The notes: generated from the sequence alone by a model not told the origin. Counted from the first letter of the stretch, positions 1 to 9,018 are shown. The stretch is 64,000 bases of DNA from Natronohydrobacter sp. (GCA_020832585.1 JAFIEL010000002.1:1-64000); one strand, 5' to 3'. Numbers and translations are program-made.

Positions 1-553
1 CATGGATGCGCTTGCCCATTGTCTGGAAGCCTATTGCAGCCCGCATTATCACCCAATGAGCCACGGCATTGCGCTGGAAGGGATGCGCTTGGTGATGGAA
101 AACCTGCCGCGCGTCTATGCCACCCCGGATGATCTGGAGGCGCGCGCTCAGATGATGTCTGCCGCTGCGATGGGCGCTGTCGCCTTCCAGAAAGGTCTGG
201 GCGCGATCCACAGCCTCAGCCACCCGATTGGTGCGGTGTATAACACCCATCACGGCACCACCAATGCCGTGGTCATGCCGATGGTGCTGGAGTTCAACCG
301 CCCCGCCATCGAGGACCGCATCACGCGTGCCGCCGCCTATCTGGGCATCACAGGCGGGTTTGACGGATTTGCCGCGCATATCATGGACCTGCGCGCGGCG
401 CTCTCGATCCCTGCCAATCTGGCTGCGATGGGGGTCGAGGCCAACCGTCTGGACGAGTTGACCGACATGGCACTGCTCGATCCGTCCTGTGGGGGCAATC
501 CAATTGAAATGACGCGCGAGAACACCCGCGCCCTATTCGCGGCATGCCTTTAA
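1..553 (+). CDS. Iron-containing alcohol dehydrogenase, C-terminal part (5' end outside window)
   Basis: Only the last 183 or so residues are present; the gene enters from the left edge, so the ATG at base 2 is probably an internal Met. The fragment has the metal-binding helices of the group III (iron-dependent) alcohol dehydrogenase family: DALAHCLEAY near its start, and KGLGAIHSLSHPIGAVYNTHHG-type sequence about residues 64-85, whose histidines are the usual Fe(II) ligands. The family reduces or oxidises alcohols and aldehydes with NAD(P). The substrate cannot be told from this part. It is transcribed convergently with the amide operon that ends at 706, with hairpins between them. Confidence 0.85.
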   Translation, partial: MDALAHCLEAYCSPHYHPMSHGIALEGMRLVMENLPRVYATPDDLEARAQMMSAAAMGAVAFQKGLGAIHSLSHPIGAVYNTHHGTTNAVVMPMVLEFNRPAIEDRITRAAAYLGITGGFDGFAAHIMDLRAALSIPANLAAMGVEANRLDELTDMALLDPSCGGNPIEMTRENTRALFAACL

Positions 554-591
554 GCAGCACGCTGGGCGGATGTAACTGATTGCCACAATAT

Positions 592-620
592 ATCGCGCCC
601 TTGATCATAAAGGGCGCGAT
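592..620. terminator. Hairpin between convergent genes
   Basis: Perfect 11-bp inverted repeat, ATCGCGCCCTT at 592-602 and AAGGGCGCGAT at 610-620, with a 7-nt loop. It lies between the converging alcohol dehydrogenase and SDR genes and could serve both strands. No T-run follows on either side, so factor-independent termination is not certain. Confidence 0.55.
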
Positions 621-658
621 CAGCCCCTGTCATGATTTCCTGAGTATCGCAGGGGCTG
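621..658. terminator. Second hairpin between convergent genes
   Basis: Inverted repeat CAGCCCCTG (621-629) and CAGGGGCTG (650-658) around a 20-nt loop, directly after the first hairpin. The tandem arrangement in a convergent gap fits a bidirectional terminator region, again without a T-run. Confidence 0.4.
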
Positions 659-705
659 TGCGGGCGTCCATGCGCAGCCCCTGAACGCGTTTCAGACGAT
701 CCACC

Positions 706-1461
706 TTAGAGCTGGACGCCCTTGGTCAGCGCGCCATCGATCACAAGATTTGTGCCGCTGGTGAAACTGGATGCCGGGCTTGCAAGAAAGACCACACCGC
801 GCGCGATTTCTTCAGGGGTGGCCATGCGTCCCATAGGGTTCAGGCCAAGGGCGGTTGCGAACAGGTCCGGATTCCCCGTTTCGATCTGGTTCCAGATACC
901 ACCTGCGAAATAGGTGTTGCCCGGCGACACGGAATTGGCACGAATGCCCTGCGGTGCCAGCTTGTAAGCCAAGCCCTGCGCATAATGCACAAGTGCGGCC
1001 TTGAAAGCCCCGTAGGCTGCGCCTGTGAAGTCGATCTCGCGGCCCGACACCGACGACACCAGCGTGATCGAGGCCGCGTCTGACTTCTCAAGCCAGGGCA
1101 TGGAGGCATTCACCAGACGGACGGAATGCATCATGTCCACGTCAAAGCCGGCTTGCCACGCGGCCTCGTCATCGGACACAGCCAGAGCAGAGACATTTGC
1201 AATCACGATGTCGATGCCGCCCATCGCGTCGGCGCTGGATTTCACCCAGCTTTCCAGCGCGGCCTTGTCGGATACATCAACCGCGGTTCCAAGCACGCCC
1301 AGTTCCGAGGCAGTCGCGGATACCTCCGCTTGCGTGCGTGCGCAGATTGCTACCTGCGCGCCTTCGGCAGCAAGGATTTCGGCGCAGCGCCGCCCGATCC
1401 CCTTGCTGCCGCCCGTTACAAGTGCCCGAAGGCCCTTCAATCCAAGGTCCATGTTACCCAT
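706..1461 (-). CDS. Short-chain dehydrogenase/reductase (SDR), last gene of the amide operon
   Basis: A 251-residue classical SDR. It has the TGGSKGIGR nucleotide-binding motif near the N-terminus, NVSALA in place of the usual NNAG, an SSVSG serine segment, and the YGAFK active-site Tyr-x3-Lys about residue 150. It starts 16 nt after the formamidase gene on the same strand and is probably the last gene of the operon that begins at amiC. SDRs interconvert alcohols and carbonyls with NAD(P). A link to amide breakdown (for example handling an amide-derived aldehyde or alcohol) is inference from position only. A second in-frame ATG at 1452 is an alternative start. Confidence 0.85.
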   Translation of the reverse strand: MGNMDLGLKGLRALVTGGSKGIGRRCAEILAAEGAQVAICARTQAEVSATASELGVLGTAVDVSDKAALESWVKSSADAMGGIDIVIANVSALAVSDDEAAWQAGFDVDMMHSVRLVNASMPWLEKSDAASITLVSSVSGREIDFTGAAYGAFKAALVHYAQGLAYKLAPQGIRANSVSPGNTYFAGGIWNQIETGNPDLFATALGLNPMGRMATPEEIARGVVFLASPASSFTSGTNLVIDGALTKGVQL

Positions 1462-1477
1462 TCCCCGATTTGTGTGA

Positions 1478-2464
1478 TCACTTCAGATAGCGTTTTGCGA
1501 TCGATGCACCGACACTGTATTTCGGGTCCACCATGTTCCCAAGACGCACCTTGCCGCACATCGTCAGCAACATATAGGCGTCGATTTCGCTTTGTCCGGT
1601 TTCCTGTGCAACCCAGCGCACCAGTTCACGGTAAGCAATGCGTGTTGCGTCTTCCAGCGGGCGGGCGGATCCGATGAACATCATCATGTCCTCGGTTTCC
1701 AGTTGCGGCCAAGTGTTGCCATGCCCCTTGATAAGGTCGATCTGCAGTTCCACCGTGGCGGGTATTTCCAGTGCAACACCGCATAATTCCCCGTCCCCCT
1801 GAATTGCATGGCAATCACCAAGATACAGATACCCCCCCTCGCGATTCACGGGCAGATAGATGATCGCGCCGGGTGCCACATCGGGCATGTCCATGTTGCC
1901 GCCGTAGTAGTCGGGCTGAAGGGACGAGATCGCCTCGATTTCCGGCGAGGTGCCGATGGTTCCGATGAAGGGCTCATAGGGTAGCGTGACAGCATCAGAC
2001 CAATAGACGCCGTCCTTGTCGACATTGATCTTTTTCACCACTTCGGCCAGCGGCGCGTTCAGCATGGCGGTGTTTCCCGTGCCCACCAGACCGCCGAATT
2101 CGGGGATCAGGCAGGTGGTGCCAACAGGCTGCGCACCGCGCGGGGTGATGGAAATGATCCGCACGGCCAAAGCATCGCCCTTCTCCGCACCTTCCACATA
2201 AATCGGTCCGGTCTGCGGGTTGAGATAAGGAAAATTCAGGATCTCGGAGGGTTTGTCGCTTTCGCTGGTGATCTTGCCCTCGAACGCATCATGCGTTTCC
2301 ACCGAGACCACAGCGCCGGGTGCAACCTTGAGGACCGGGTCTACATAGGGTCCGTAGACATAGTGAAACTCACCCTGATCGGCGATGGTGATGGTGTGGC
2401 TTGCACCTGGCTTGCCTTTTGCCACACCCTTGCGCGCCATTAATGTCTGTTCCAGCCAGCTCAT
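1478..2464 (-). CDS. fmdA: Acetamidase/formamidase
   Basis: A 328-residue member of the FmdA_AmdA family, which hydrolyses formamide, acetamide and related short amides to ammonia and the acid in the cytoplasm. The family pattern is clear: SVETHDAFEG near residue 60, YYGGNMDMPD about residue 190, and LGDCHAIQGDGE about residue 220. The length is slightly above half that of fungal amidases and normal for this bacterial clade. It lies 33 nt after urtE in a run that also encodes an ABC importer and AmiC/AmiR-type regulators, which strongly suggests that the imported solute is a short-chain amide rather than, or as well as, urea. Confidence 0.85.
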   Translation of the reverse strand: MSWLEQTLMARKGVAKGKPGASHTITIADQGEFHYVYGPYVDPVLKVAPGAVVSVETHDAFEGKITSESDKPSEILNFPYLNPQTGPIYVEGAEKGDALAVRIISITPRGAQPVGTTCLIPEFGGLVGTGNTAMLNAPLAEVVKKINVDKDGVYWSDAVTLPYEPFIGTIGTSPEIEAISSLQPDYYGGNMDMPDVAPGAIIYLPVNREGGYLYLGDCHAIQGDGELCGVALEIPATVELQIDLIKGHGNTWPQLETEDMMMFIGSARPLEDATRIAYRELVRWVAQETGQSEIDAYMLLTMCGKVRLGNMVDPKYSVGASIAKRYLK

Positions 2465-2497
2465 GTGTCTAATCCTTCCCGGTTGGTCGTTTTGCGT

Positions 2498-3211
2498 TCA
2501 AATCGTCAGATAGCGCCGCACTTCGTCACGCGACGTGATTTCGCGTTGATCAAGACTGGCGACGATGCGGCCCTTTTCCATCACATAGCCCCGTTGTGCC
2601 ATAGACACGATCAAATCCAGATTCTGTTCGACCAGCAAGACCGCAACGCCGGTCTGTGCATTCAGGGCGCGCACATTGCGCGAGATGTCCTTGATGATCG
2701 ATGGCTGAATCCCTTCTGACGGTTCGTCCAGCAACATCAGGCGGGGATGGCCCATCATGGCGCGCGCGATGGCAAGTTGCTGTTGCTGGCCGCCAGACAA
2801 GGTGCCTGCACGCTGTCGGGCGCGTTCTTTCAGGATCGGAAAAAAGCGATGGACCATGTCGTAATCAGGCGCCCCGCGTGTGCGGCCTGCGACTTCGCCC
2901 ACCATCAGGTTTTCGCGCACGGTCAGCTCGGGGAAGACCTCTCGGCCCTGCGGAATGTACCCGACCCCGCGCAATGCGCGCTGGTTGGCGGGCAGGCCGG
3001 TCACGTCCTCGCCGAAAAGTCGGATCGTTCCGGCACTGGGTGCCAGCAATCCGGTCAGGGTACGGATCAAGGTGGATTTGCCGACACCATTGCGCCCGAT
3101 CACGGCAACGATCTCGCCCGCATCAATGGTCAGGTCCACGCCTTGCAGGACTTGCTCACCCCCGTAGCCGCTGAACAGGCCTTCGGTTTGCAACAGGGCA
3201 GGTTCACTCAT
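2498..3211 (-). CDS. urtE: Amide/urea ABC transporter ATP-binding protein (UrtE/LivF type)
   Basis: A 237-residue ATPase of the branched-chain amino acid/urea group. It has Walker A GRNGVGKST, signature LSGGQQQQLAIAR, Walker B LMLLDEPSEGI and the H-loop region VLLVEQN that is typical of LivF/UrtE. The start is taken at the ATG at 3211, which overlaps the end of urtD by 8 nt; an upstream in-frame Met lies inside urtD and is unlikely. It powers import together with UrtD. Confidence 0.88.
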   Translation of the reverse strand: MSEPALLQTEGLFSGYGGEQVLQGVDLTIDAGEIVAVIGRNGVGKSTLIRTLTGLLAPSAGTIRLFGEDVTGLPANQRALRGVGYIPQGREVFPELTVRENLMVGEVAGRTRGAPDYDMVHRFFPILKERARQRAGTLSGGQQQQLAIARAMMGHPRLMLLDEPSEGIQPSIIKDISRNVRALNAQTGVAVLLVEQNLDLIVSMAQRGYVMEKGRIVASLDQREITSRDEVRRYLTI

Positions 3212-3923
3212 CGGCGGCCCCCAGATAGATTTCCTGCACACCGGGATGCGCCGTCATTTCGTCGATACTGCCCTCTGCGAAGATGCTGCCCATATGCAGC
3301 ACGGTCACGCTTTGCGAAATCTGCTGCACGAAGGCCATGTCATGTTCTACCGCGAGAATGGTGATGCCACGGGCGTTCAGGTCATGCAGCATCTCGCCTG
3401 TCTTGCGCGTTTCATCGGGGGACATGCCGGCTGTCGGTTCGTCAAGCAGCAGCAGTTTCGGCTCTACGCCCACAGCCATGCCGATTTCCAGCCATTGCTG
3501 TTGCCCATGCGACAGCACGCCCGCGGCCGTTGTGGCCTCGTTGGACAGGTTTGTGAAATCCAGAACACGCCGGACAGTTTCACTCAGGCTGGCACCGTGC
3601 AGATGATGTTGGAATGCGACCTCGAGGTTTTGTCGCACGCTGAGCGCCTTGAAGATGCCGGGAACCTGAAACTTCACGCTTATGCCTTTGCGAATACGCT
3701 GGAAGGACCGCAAATGCGTGATGTCGTCACCGCCAAAGTAGATGGTGCCACTTTCAGGCGTGTGTTCGCCCAGCAGCAATCGGAAGAACGTTGATTTCCC
3801 TGCGCCGTTGGGCCCGATCAGACAATGCATTGCGCCCGCCTGCAGCGTAAAATCAATATTCCGGGCCACCGTTACGCCGCCAAAGCTCTTGTTCAGCTTT
3901 CTGACTTCGAGGATGGTCGTCAT
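3204..3923 (-). CDS. urtD: Amide/urea ABC transporter ATP-binding protein (UrtD/LivG type)
   Basis: A 239-residue ATPase with Walker A GPNGAGKST, signature LSHGQQQWLEIGMA (the LSHG form typical of UrtD) and Walker B LLLLDEPTAGM followed by AVEHDM. The start is the ATG at 3923, which overlaps the end of urtC in ATGA; the longer open frame upstream lies inside urtC in another frame. It pairs with UrtE in the inner-membrane importer. Confidence 0.88.
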   Translation of the reverse strand: MTTILEVRKLNKSFGGVTVARNIDFTLQAGAMHCLIGPNGAGKSTFFRLLLGEHTPESGTIYFGGDDITHLRSFQRIRKGISVKFQVPGIFKALSVRQNLEVAFQHHLHGASLSETVRRVLDFTNLSNEATTAAGVLSHGQQQWLEIGMAVGVEPKLLLLDEPTAGMSPDETRKTGEMLHDLNARGITILAVEHDMAFVQQISQSVTVLHMGSIFAEGSIDEMTAHPGVQEIYLGAADE

Positions 3924-5017
3924 TCGCGCCCCTTTCCGAAGATGCGTCCGATCTGACTCATCACTGTGAAAACCAGACCGTTGGGCGTGACCAGAACCGT
4001 GAACACCAGAAGCGCGCCCATGACCACAAGGGCATATTGGCTGCCGTAGATGGTCAGGGACTGAAAGCCTGCGATTACAATAAGGGTCCCCAGAAGCGTG
4101 GCCGTGATATCGCGCCTGCCACCGACGGCGACCCAGACGATGGGCAGGGCTGCCGCGGTCAGCCCCATGCTGGAGGGTGTGATATACTGCCCCCATGCCG
4201 TGTAGAGCACCCCGGACAGCCCCGCCAGCGCCCCGCCCAGCCCAAATGCCAGCATCTGATAAAGCCGGATGCCATAGCCCAGCATTTCGGTGCGTTCGGG
4301 GTTCTCGCGGATGGCCACCAGAACATTTCCGAACGGCGCGTTCAGCAACATGCGCAGCCCAAGATAGACCAGCACAACCATGCCAAGCAGGACGTAATAC
4401 AGTGTCGTGCCTGCATAGAGCAGGATTTCGCCGCCGAACCATGGCACTGTCAGCGGGGGCATGCCGGACATGCCGTTGAACCCGTTGAGCCGTGCCTCAC
4501 CGATGCGCCATTGCGGCCCTGCCGTCTGCGCCATGAAAGTTTCAAGAACCAGCGTCACCGACAGGGTCACGATCCCGATGAACACACCCTTGATGCGTCC
4601 GTAGAACATGAAATATCCGATCAGCAGCGCAAATGCGCCGCCCAGGGCAACAGCAAGCACAAGTGCCAGCCATGTCGCGCCAAAGGCCGAGCCGATATTG
4701 ATTGTGATCACACCATAGGCATACCCTGCCAGCCCGAAAAAGGCCGTTTGGCCGAAGCTGAGCGCGCCACAATATCCCCAGACCAGGCCCAGACCCATTG
4801 CCATGAAGGTCCAGACCAGAAAATAGGCCGCGTTGCCAACAGTATAATCGTTGTTGAAAGCCGGATAGAGGATCGCGGCCAAGAGCACCAGCGCGGCTGC
4901 AATCCAGAAACCGAGCCCACGTCCCATGGTTTGCGGCCCTTCCAGCCGCGAGAGCCACAAGCGCGGCCCTCTGCGCCCCGGCGCTTCGGTTGCATCAGGA
5001 AGTCTGATCTCGTTCAT
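3920..5017 (-). CDS. urtC: Amide/urea ABC transporter permease (UrtC/LivM type)
   Basis: A 365-residue integral membrane permease with about nine hydrophobic segments. It has the family core YCGALSFGQTAFFGLAGYAY about residue 80 and a conserved cytoplasmic stretch (IRENPERTEMLGY) about residues 240-255. I place the start at the ATG at 5017, which overlaps the urtB stop in ATGA; a GTG at 5026 is the longer option. It forms the channel with UrtB. Confidence 0.88.
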   Translation of the reverse strand: MNEIRLPDATEAPGRRGPRLWLSRLEGPQTMGRGLGFWIAAALVLLAAILYPAFNNDYTVGNAAYFLVWTFMAMGLGLVWGYCGALSFGQTAFFGLAGYAYGVITINIGSAFGATWLALVLAVALGGAFALLIGYFMFYGRIKGVFIGIVTLSVTLVLETFMAQTAGPQWRIGEARLNGFNGMSGMPPLTVPWFGGEILLYAGTTLYYVLLGMVVLVYLGLRMLLNAPFGNVLVAIRENPERTEMLGYGIRLYQMLAFGLGGALAGLSGVLYTAWGQYITPSSMGLTAAALPIVWVAVGGRRDITATLLGTLIVIAGFQSLTIYGSQYALVVMGALLVFTVLVTPNGLVFTVMSQIGRIFGKGRE

Positions 5018-5886
5018 TTCTGCCACCGCTTGATGAACGCCGACAGCCCGCCCGGCATGACCCGGATCACGATGATGACGGCGACCAGAAGTCCGATCTG
5101 GCCAAAAAGCTGCCCATACCAGGCCGTCAGCGCAGCCTTGATCACGGCAAGGATTGCCGCCGCAGGCGCTGCCCCAAGGAAAATATCGGCACCGCCCACA
5201 ACCACGGTGACGAAGCTTTCCACGATGAAGGTTGAGCCCATCGTGGGCACCATTGTCATTGTGGGTGCGTAAAGCCCACCCGCCAGACCTGCCAATCCTG
5301 CGCCCAGCCCGAAGGTCAGCGCGTATACGCGTCGTGTATCAACGCCCAAGGCGCGCGCTGTATCTGGTCGCTGAATGGTAGCGCGGGAAATGACACCGAA
5401 TCGGGTGCGATAGAACAACAGATACAGACCCAGAAGCAGCCCGATCGATGTTGCGAACAGCACCAGCCGGTAGATCGAGTAGGAGCGATCCCCGATGAGT
5501 GTGCTGCCGAGCGGCGTGCCGATGCCTTGCATCGTTGGCCCCAACAGGATCAGGACGCCCTGTGTTGCGATCAGGCTGATGCCCCATGTTGCGATGATGG
5601 AGTCCAGGGGCCTGTGATAGAGGTGGCGGATCACCGTGCGTTCGAGCGCCATTCCGATGATGGCTGCCGCGAGCGCGCCACAGGCGATCGCCATAGGTAA
5701 CGGCAGGCCGGCGCGCGCGGATGCGGCTGTGACATAGGCCCCGCACATGATGAATTCCCCATGCGCCAGATTGATAATCCCCATCATCCCGAAAATGACC
5801 GCAAGACCGGCACAGGAGATGACAAGAAACGCAAAGGCATCGCCAAACTGGTAAGAGATGGAAAAGATCGCCAGCAAGAATTCCAC
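5014..5886 (-). CDS. urtB: Amide/urea ABC transporter permease (UrtB/LivH type)
   Basis: A 290-residue inner-membrane permease. It has the LivH/UrtB signature GIINLAHGEFIMCGAY about residue 36 and a RATIQRPDTARALGVDT cytoplasmic loop about residue 170. The first codon is GTG at 5886, with a purine-rich GGGGGCG upstream. It follows urtA after 66 nt that contain a stable hairpin. Confidence 0.88.
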   Translation of the reverse strand: MEFLLAIFSISYQFGDAFAFLVISCAGLAVIFGMMGIINLAHGEFIMCGAYVTAASARAGLPLPMAIACGALAAAIIGMALERTVIRHLYHRPLDSIIATWGISLIATQGVLILLGPTMQGIGTPLGSTLIGDRSYSIYRLVLFATSIGLLLGLYLLFYRTRFGVISRATIQRPDTARALGVDTRRVYALTFGLGAGLAGLAGGLYAPTMTMVPTMGSTFIVESFVTVVVGGADIFLGAAPAAAILAVIKAALTAWYGQLFGQIGLLVAVIIVIRVMPGGLSAFIKRWQK

Positions 5887-5921
5887 GAACTGCGCCCCCG
5901 ATTGCGACAGTGGTTGGTCCA

Positions 5922-5940
5922 GGCAGGGTTTGTCCCTGCC
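5922..5940 (-). terminator. Intercistronic hairpin between urtA and urtB
   Basis: Inverted repeat GGCAGGG (5922-5928) and CCCTGCC (5934-5940) with a 5-nt loop, placed just after the stop codon of the binding-protein gene. On the coding strand there is no T-run, so partial attenuation or 3'-end stabilisation of the urtA message is more likely than full termination. Confidence 0.5.
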
Positions 5941-5952
5941 CGGAAGCGAAGG

Positions 5953-7191
5953 TTACTGTGCCGGTGGCGGGTTTGACGGCGTGTACTGTGCGCTGGGATC
6001 GTTCTGGGTCAGATCGCAGCCTGCATCGCCTAGCCAATAGGGGGTGATGTTTTCCCAGACCTCTGGAAAGGTGATCGAATGATCGCTTTCGACACGGGCC
6101 AGATAGATCGTGTGCGACATATGCTGACTTTTCGGGTCCAGACAGACATTGCCCGACGGGCCGTCAAAACACACATCCCCTTCGGCGATAACCGCGCGGA
6201 TCGCATCGTGATCGGTGCTTCCGGCGCGCTCCACCAGTTGCTTGTAGAGGTTGATCCCGATGTAGGAATTTGCGGCCTCCTGATTGATGTAGGGCTCATT
6301 GGGGAACATCGCCCGGAACCGTTCGACGAAATCGTTTGATTCGGGCGTGTCGATCTCTTCGATGTAGTTGGTCGTGACATACATGTTTGCCAGACTTGGG
6401 GGCGTGAAGCGCTTGTGCTCGTAGCCTTGCCCGACATTGACGGAGGATGCCATCGGCAACCCGACACTGGCCGAATTCGCCTGCTCATAGTAGGACGCCT
6501 GCGCGGCACCCACCAGAAGCGTCACGACAAAATCCGCGTCGGATTGCTGGATATTCTGGATCGTCTGCGAGAATTGCGACACGCCCAGCGGGATGAATTC
6601 CTCGCCGACCATCGTACCGCCCTGTTCGGCAACGATCTGGCGCACCCATTCGGCCGAAATCTGGCCAAAATTGTAGTCAGCGGCCAGCGTGTAGACATTC
6701 GGTCCATAGGTTTCCATCATCCATGGGATCAGCGTTGAAAACTGCTGTTCAGGCACAGCGCCCGTAACAATCATGTTTGCGTCGCACACACCGCCTTCGT
6801 ACTGGTTATTGTAGAAGGCCAGACCGTTGAACTGGTTCACGATAGGGCGATACGCTTCGCGTGATGCAGATGAGAACCCGGCAAAGACCACATCTACCTG
6901 ATCCTGCTGAAGCACCCGGCGCATGAATTCCTGATAACGGCGGTTGTCCGACTGGGTGTCATAGATCACCAGTTCGATCGGTCGCCCAGCGATCCCGCCT
7001 GCATCGTTGATTTCCTGCGTTGCAAGCCGGATCGCATTGACCTTGACGTTGGTCGCGGCGGCAAAATCGCCTGACTGATCTTCAAGCACGCCGATCTTGA
7101 TCGGACCATCCTGCGCCAACACTGGCCCAGAGGCCAGACAAGTGCCTGCAAGCAGTGCGGCGATAAGAGTACGATTATGATGTATTCTCAT
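5953..7191 (-). CDS. urtA: Amide/urea ABC transporter periplasmic binding protein (UrtA type)
   Basis: A 412-residue periplasmic type I binding protein with an N-terminal signal peptide of about 26 residues cleaved after VLAQ. The mature part begins IKIGVLEDQSGDFA, the usual start of the Peripla_BP_6/LivK fold. The start ATG overlaps the amiR stop (ATGA). It captures the amide or urea for the UrtBCDE importer. The adjacent formamidase favours a short amide as ligand. I could not determine specificity from sequence alone. Confidence 0.87.
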   Translation of the reverse strand: MRIHHNRTLIAALLAGTCLASGPVLAQDGPIKIGVLEDQSGDFAAATNVKVNAIRLATQEINDAGGIAGRPIELVIYDTQSDNRRYQEFMRRVLQQDQVDVVFAGFSSASREAYRPIVNQFNGLAFYNNQYEGGVCDANMIVTGAVPEQQFSTLIPWMMETYGPNVYTLAADYNFGQISAEWVRQIVAEQGGTMVGEEFIPLGVSQFSQTIQNIQQSDADFVVTLLVGAAQASYYEQANSASVGLPMASSVNVGQGYEHKRFTPPSLANMYVTTNYIEEIDTPESNDFVERFRAMFPNEPYINQEAANSYIGINLYKQLVERAGSTDHDAIRAVIAEGDVCFDGPSGNVCLDPKSQHMSHTIYLARVESDHSITFPEVWENITPYWLGDAGCDLTQNDPSAQYTPSNPPPAQ

Positions 7192-7844
7192 TTGGTCAGT
7201 CTCCTGTTGGTGGTGGTGGTTTGACTTCTATGGACATTGTTTTCGGCCCCCAGGCACTGTGCTGTCCCCGCTGCGCACGGATCTTGGGCCAGATATTCGC
7301 GCGCGATTTCTTCAACCGGAATGCGCCGGGTCATGGCGTCGGCACGCAGGCGTTGATAGGCTGCATCCAGATCGATTCCTTCGGTTGTTGTCAGCTTCAG
7401 CAACGCGGCAGTCACAGTGCGGCGCCCGGCAAGGCGCTGGCGCAGGCCCGTGATCTCGCGTTCGATCTGCTGGCGTCTTTCATATTCGTTCACCGCAAGA
7501 AGAAGCGCGGTGAACACACCTGAATTTCGCACAGGCTTCAGGATGTGACTTATGCAGCCCTGACGGACAACGCGTGTGAGCTGGCTGGGGGCCTCTGTCC
7601 CGATCAGCGCGATGCAGGGCAGCTTGCAGTAGCGTGTTGCATTGTGGTTGTTCAGGTCGGCATCGACGAAAACAACGTCATATTGCGAAAGATCGTGATC
7701 AGTGTGATCCTCGTGGTGATCGATCAGGTCAACGATCAACCCAAGCTTTCTCAGAACGCTTGCAAGAACCTGACGGTTGATGTCATCGGCATGCACGACA
7801 AGCGCACGCAGGCCGCGGAAATTCGTTTTCACCGCACTCTTCAT
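7188..7844 (-). CDS. amiR: ANTAR-domain antitermination regulator (AmiR/NasT-like)
   Basis: A 218-residue protein. The N-terminal pseudo-receiver (about 1-125) lacks a clear phosphorylatable Asp site. A short coiled coil rich in Arg, Gln and Glu follows (about 125-150), then a C-terminal ANTAR domain (about 150-205) with LKLTTTEGIDLDAAYQRLRA. This is the domain order of Pseudomonas AmiR, which binds paired hexaloop hairpins in leader RNA and prevents termination. The start ATG at 7844 overlaps the amiC stop (ATGA), so the two products are probably translationally coupled, as expected for an AmiC-AmiR complex. Its likely target is the leader at 9019-9129. Confidence 0.87.
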   Translation of the reverse strand: MKSAVKTNFRGLRALVVHADDINRQVLASVLRKLGLIVDLIDHHEDHTDHDLSQYDVVFVDADLNNHNATRYCKLPCIALIGTEAPSQLTRVVRQGCISHILKPVRNSGVFTALLLAVNEYERRQQIEREITGLRQRLAGRRTVTAALLKLTTTEGIDLDAAYQRLRADAMTRRIPVEEIAREYLAQDPCAAGTAQCLGAENNVHRSQTTTTNRRLTK

Positions 7845-9004
7845 GGCACCACCCGCAGATGATCCGGGCCGAGTCTGGTGTCGCTTTGCGTTGCGCTTGC
7901 CCATACAAGGTAGGGGTCAGGTCTGACCGGGCCGCGCTCTTCATAGAGAATGTCGAAGGTTCCAGCTGACGTCGATCTGCCAATGCGCGGCCGCATGCAG
8001 CAGTGCAGATTTTCCGGGTCGATTGTGACCAGACCCTGAGGGGCGGAAAACTTCAGCCCGCGCGACGCCGCGCGCACATCGGCAAAGGCAACGGACCCCG
8101 CCCTTGCGATAGAGCCAGCCAGCATATGAATGGCGATGTAGGCGGCTTCGGCATCTGCACAGGCATGCCCCAGATGGCCAAAACGCTGTTCCCAACTGGC
8201 GGTGAAACGGGCGTTTTCCTGAGACTTGATCGTCGAGAAATAGACCGAAGACGACAAATGCCCGGCGGCCGCATCACCGATAAGCGGCAGTTCGGCTTCG
8301 GACAGGCTGCAACTTGCGATAGGCAGTTCGGCGGGCTGGTCGATCCCGGCGGCTTCGGCGGCAGCGCGCAAAAGCCGAAAAAATGTATAGCAGCTATCGC
8401 CGATCAGAGTGTTGAATACAAAGTCGGGCCTATCGCGCACGATCTGCTCTGCCAGCAGCCCCAGATCGGTTTCGCCAACCGGAAAATATCGTTCACCCAG
8501 CACAGCGCCGCCAGAGTCCATCAGTGCTTCGCGCAGGATGCGATTGTTTTCCCATGCCCAGATGTAATTGGATCCGACCAGCCATCCGCGATTGCCGTGA
8601 TGGTTCAGCAAGTGGCGCGCAAGGGGAACGATATGCTGGTTGGGTGCCGCGCCAGTGTAGATGACATTGTCGCTGGTCTCGAACCCTTCATAATGCGAGG
8701 GATACCACAGAAGTGCGTCGTATTTTTCAAAGAGCGGAAGCACCTCCTTGCGGCTGGAGGAGGTATAGCAGCCCAGAATATGGGTCAGCTTCTGATCGAC
8801 AATCAAAGATTGAACCGCATCGCTATAGGCCGTTGTGACGCCGCCCGGATCCTTCATGACGGCGCGGAGTTTGAACGGAGTTGCCGGGTCAGTGTTAACC
8901 TCGTCCATGGCGAGCTGCGCACCTGCACAGATGGACTGCCCAATCGCGCCATAAGACCCTGTAGTCGAGATCACGATGCCGATGTCGAGCGCTTGTTTTT
9001 CCAT
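7841..9004 (-). CDS. amiC: AmiC-like amide sensor, cytoplasmic periplasmic-binding-fold protein
   Basis: A 387-residue protein with the Peripla_BP fold but no signal peptide (it begins MEKQALDIGIVISTTGSYG), so it is probably cytoplasmic. Segments CYTSSSRKEVLPLFEKYD and LLWYPSHYEGFE resemble AmiC and the urea-binding group. In Pseudomonas, AmiC holds AmiR inactive until an amide binds; the same role is inferred here because amiR overlaps it directly. The start is taken as the ATG at 9004, preceded by GGAAG five bases away; a GTG at 9007 is the alternative. It is the first gene of the operon, just downstream of the leader terminator. Confidence 0.85.
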   Translation of the reverse strand: MEKQALDIGIVISTTGSYGAIGQSICAGAQLAMDEVNTDPATPFKLRAVMKDPGGVTTAYSDAVQSLIVDQKLTHILGCYTSSSRKEVLPLFEKYDALLWYPSHYEGFETSDNVIYTGAAPNQHIVPLARHLLNHHGNRGWLVGSNYIWAWENNRILREALMDSGGAVLGERYFPVGETDLGLLAEQIVRDRPDFVFNTLIGDSCYTFFRLLRAAAEAAGIDQPAELPIASCSLSEAELPLIGDAAAGHLSSSVYFSTIKSQENARFTASWEQRFGHLGHACADAEAAYIAIHMLAGSIARAGSVAFADVRAASRGLKFSAPQGLVTIDPENLHCCMRPRIGRSTSAGTFDILYEERGPVRPDPYLVWASATQSDTRLGPDHLRVVP

Positions 9005-9018
9005 CACCGCTTCCGATC

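Noticed and set aside
4037-5272. 411-codon plus-strand open frame
   Set aside because: It lies antisense to urtC and urtB, has low-complexity His/Gln/Arg-rich sequence with no family features, and is a GC-rich shadow frame.
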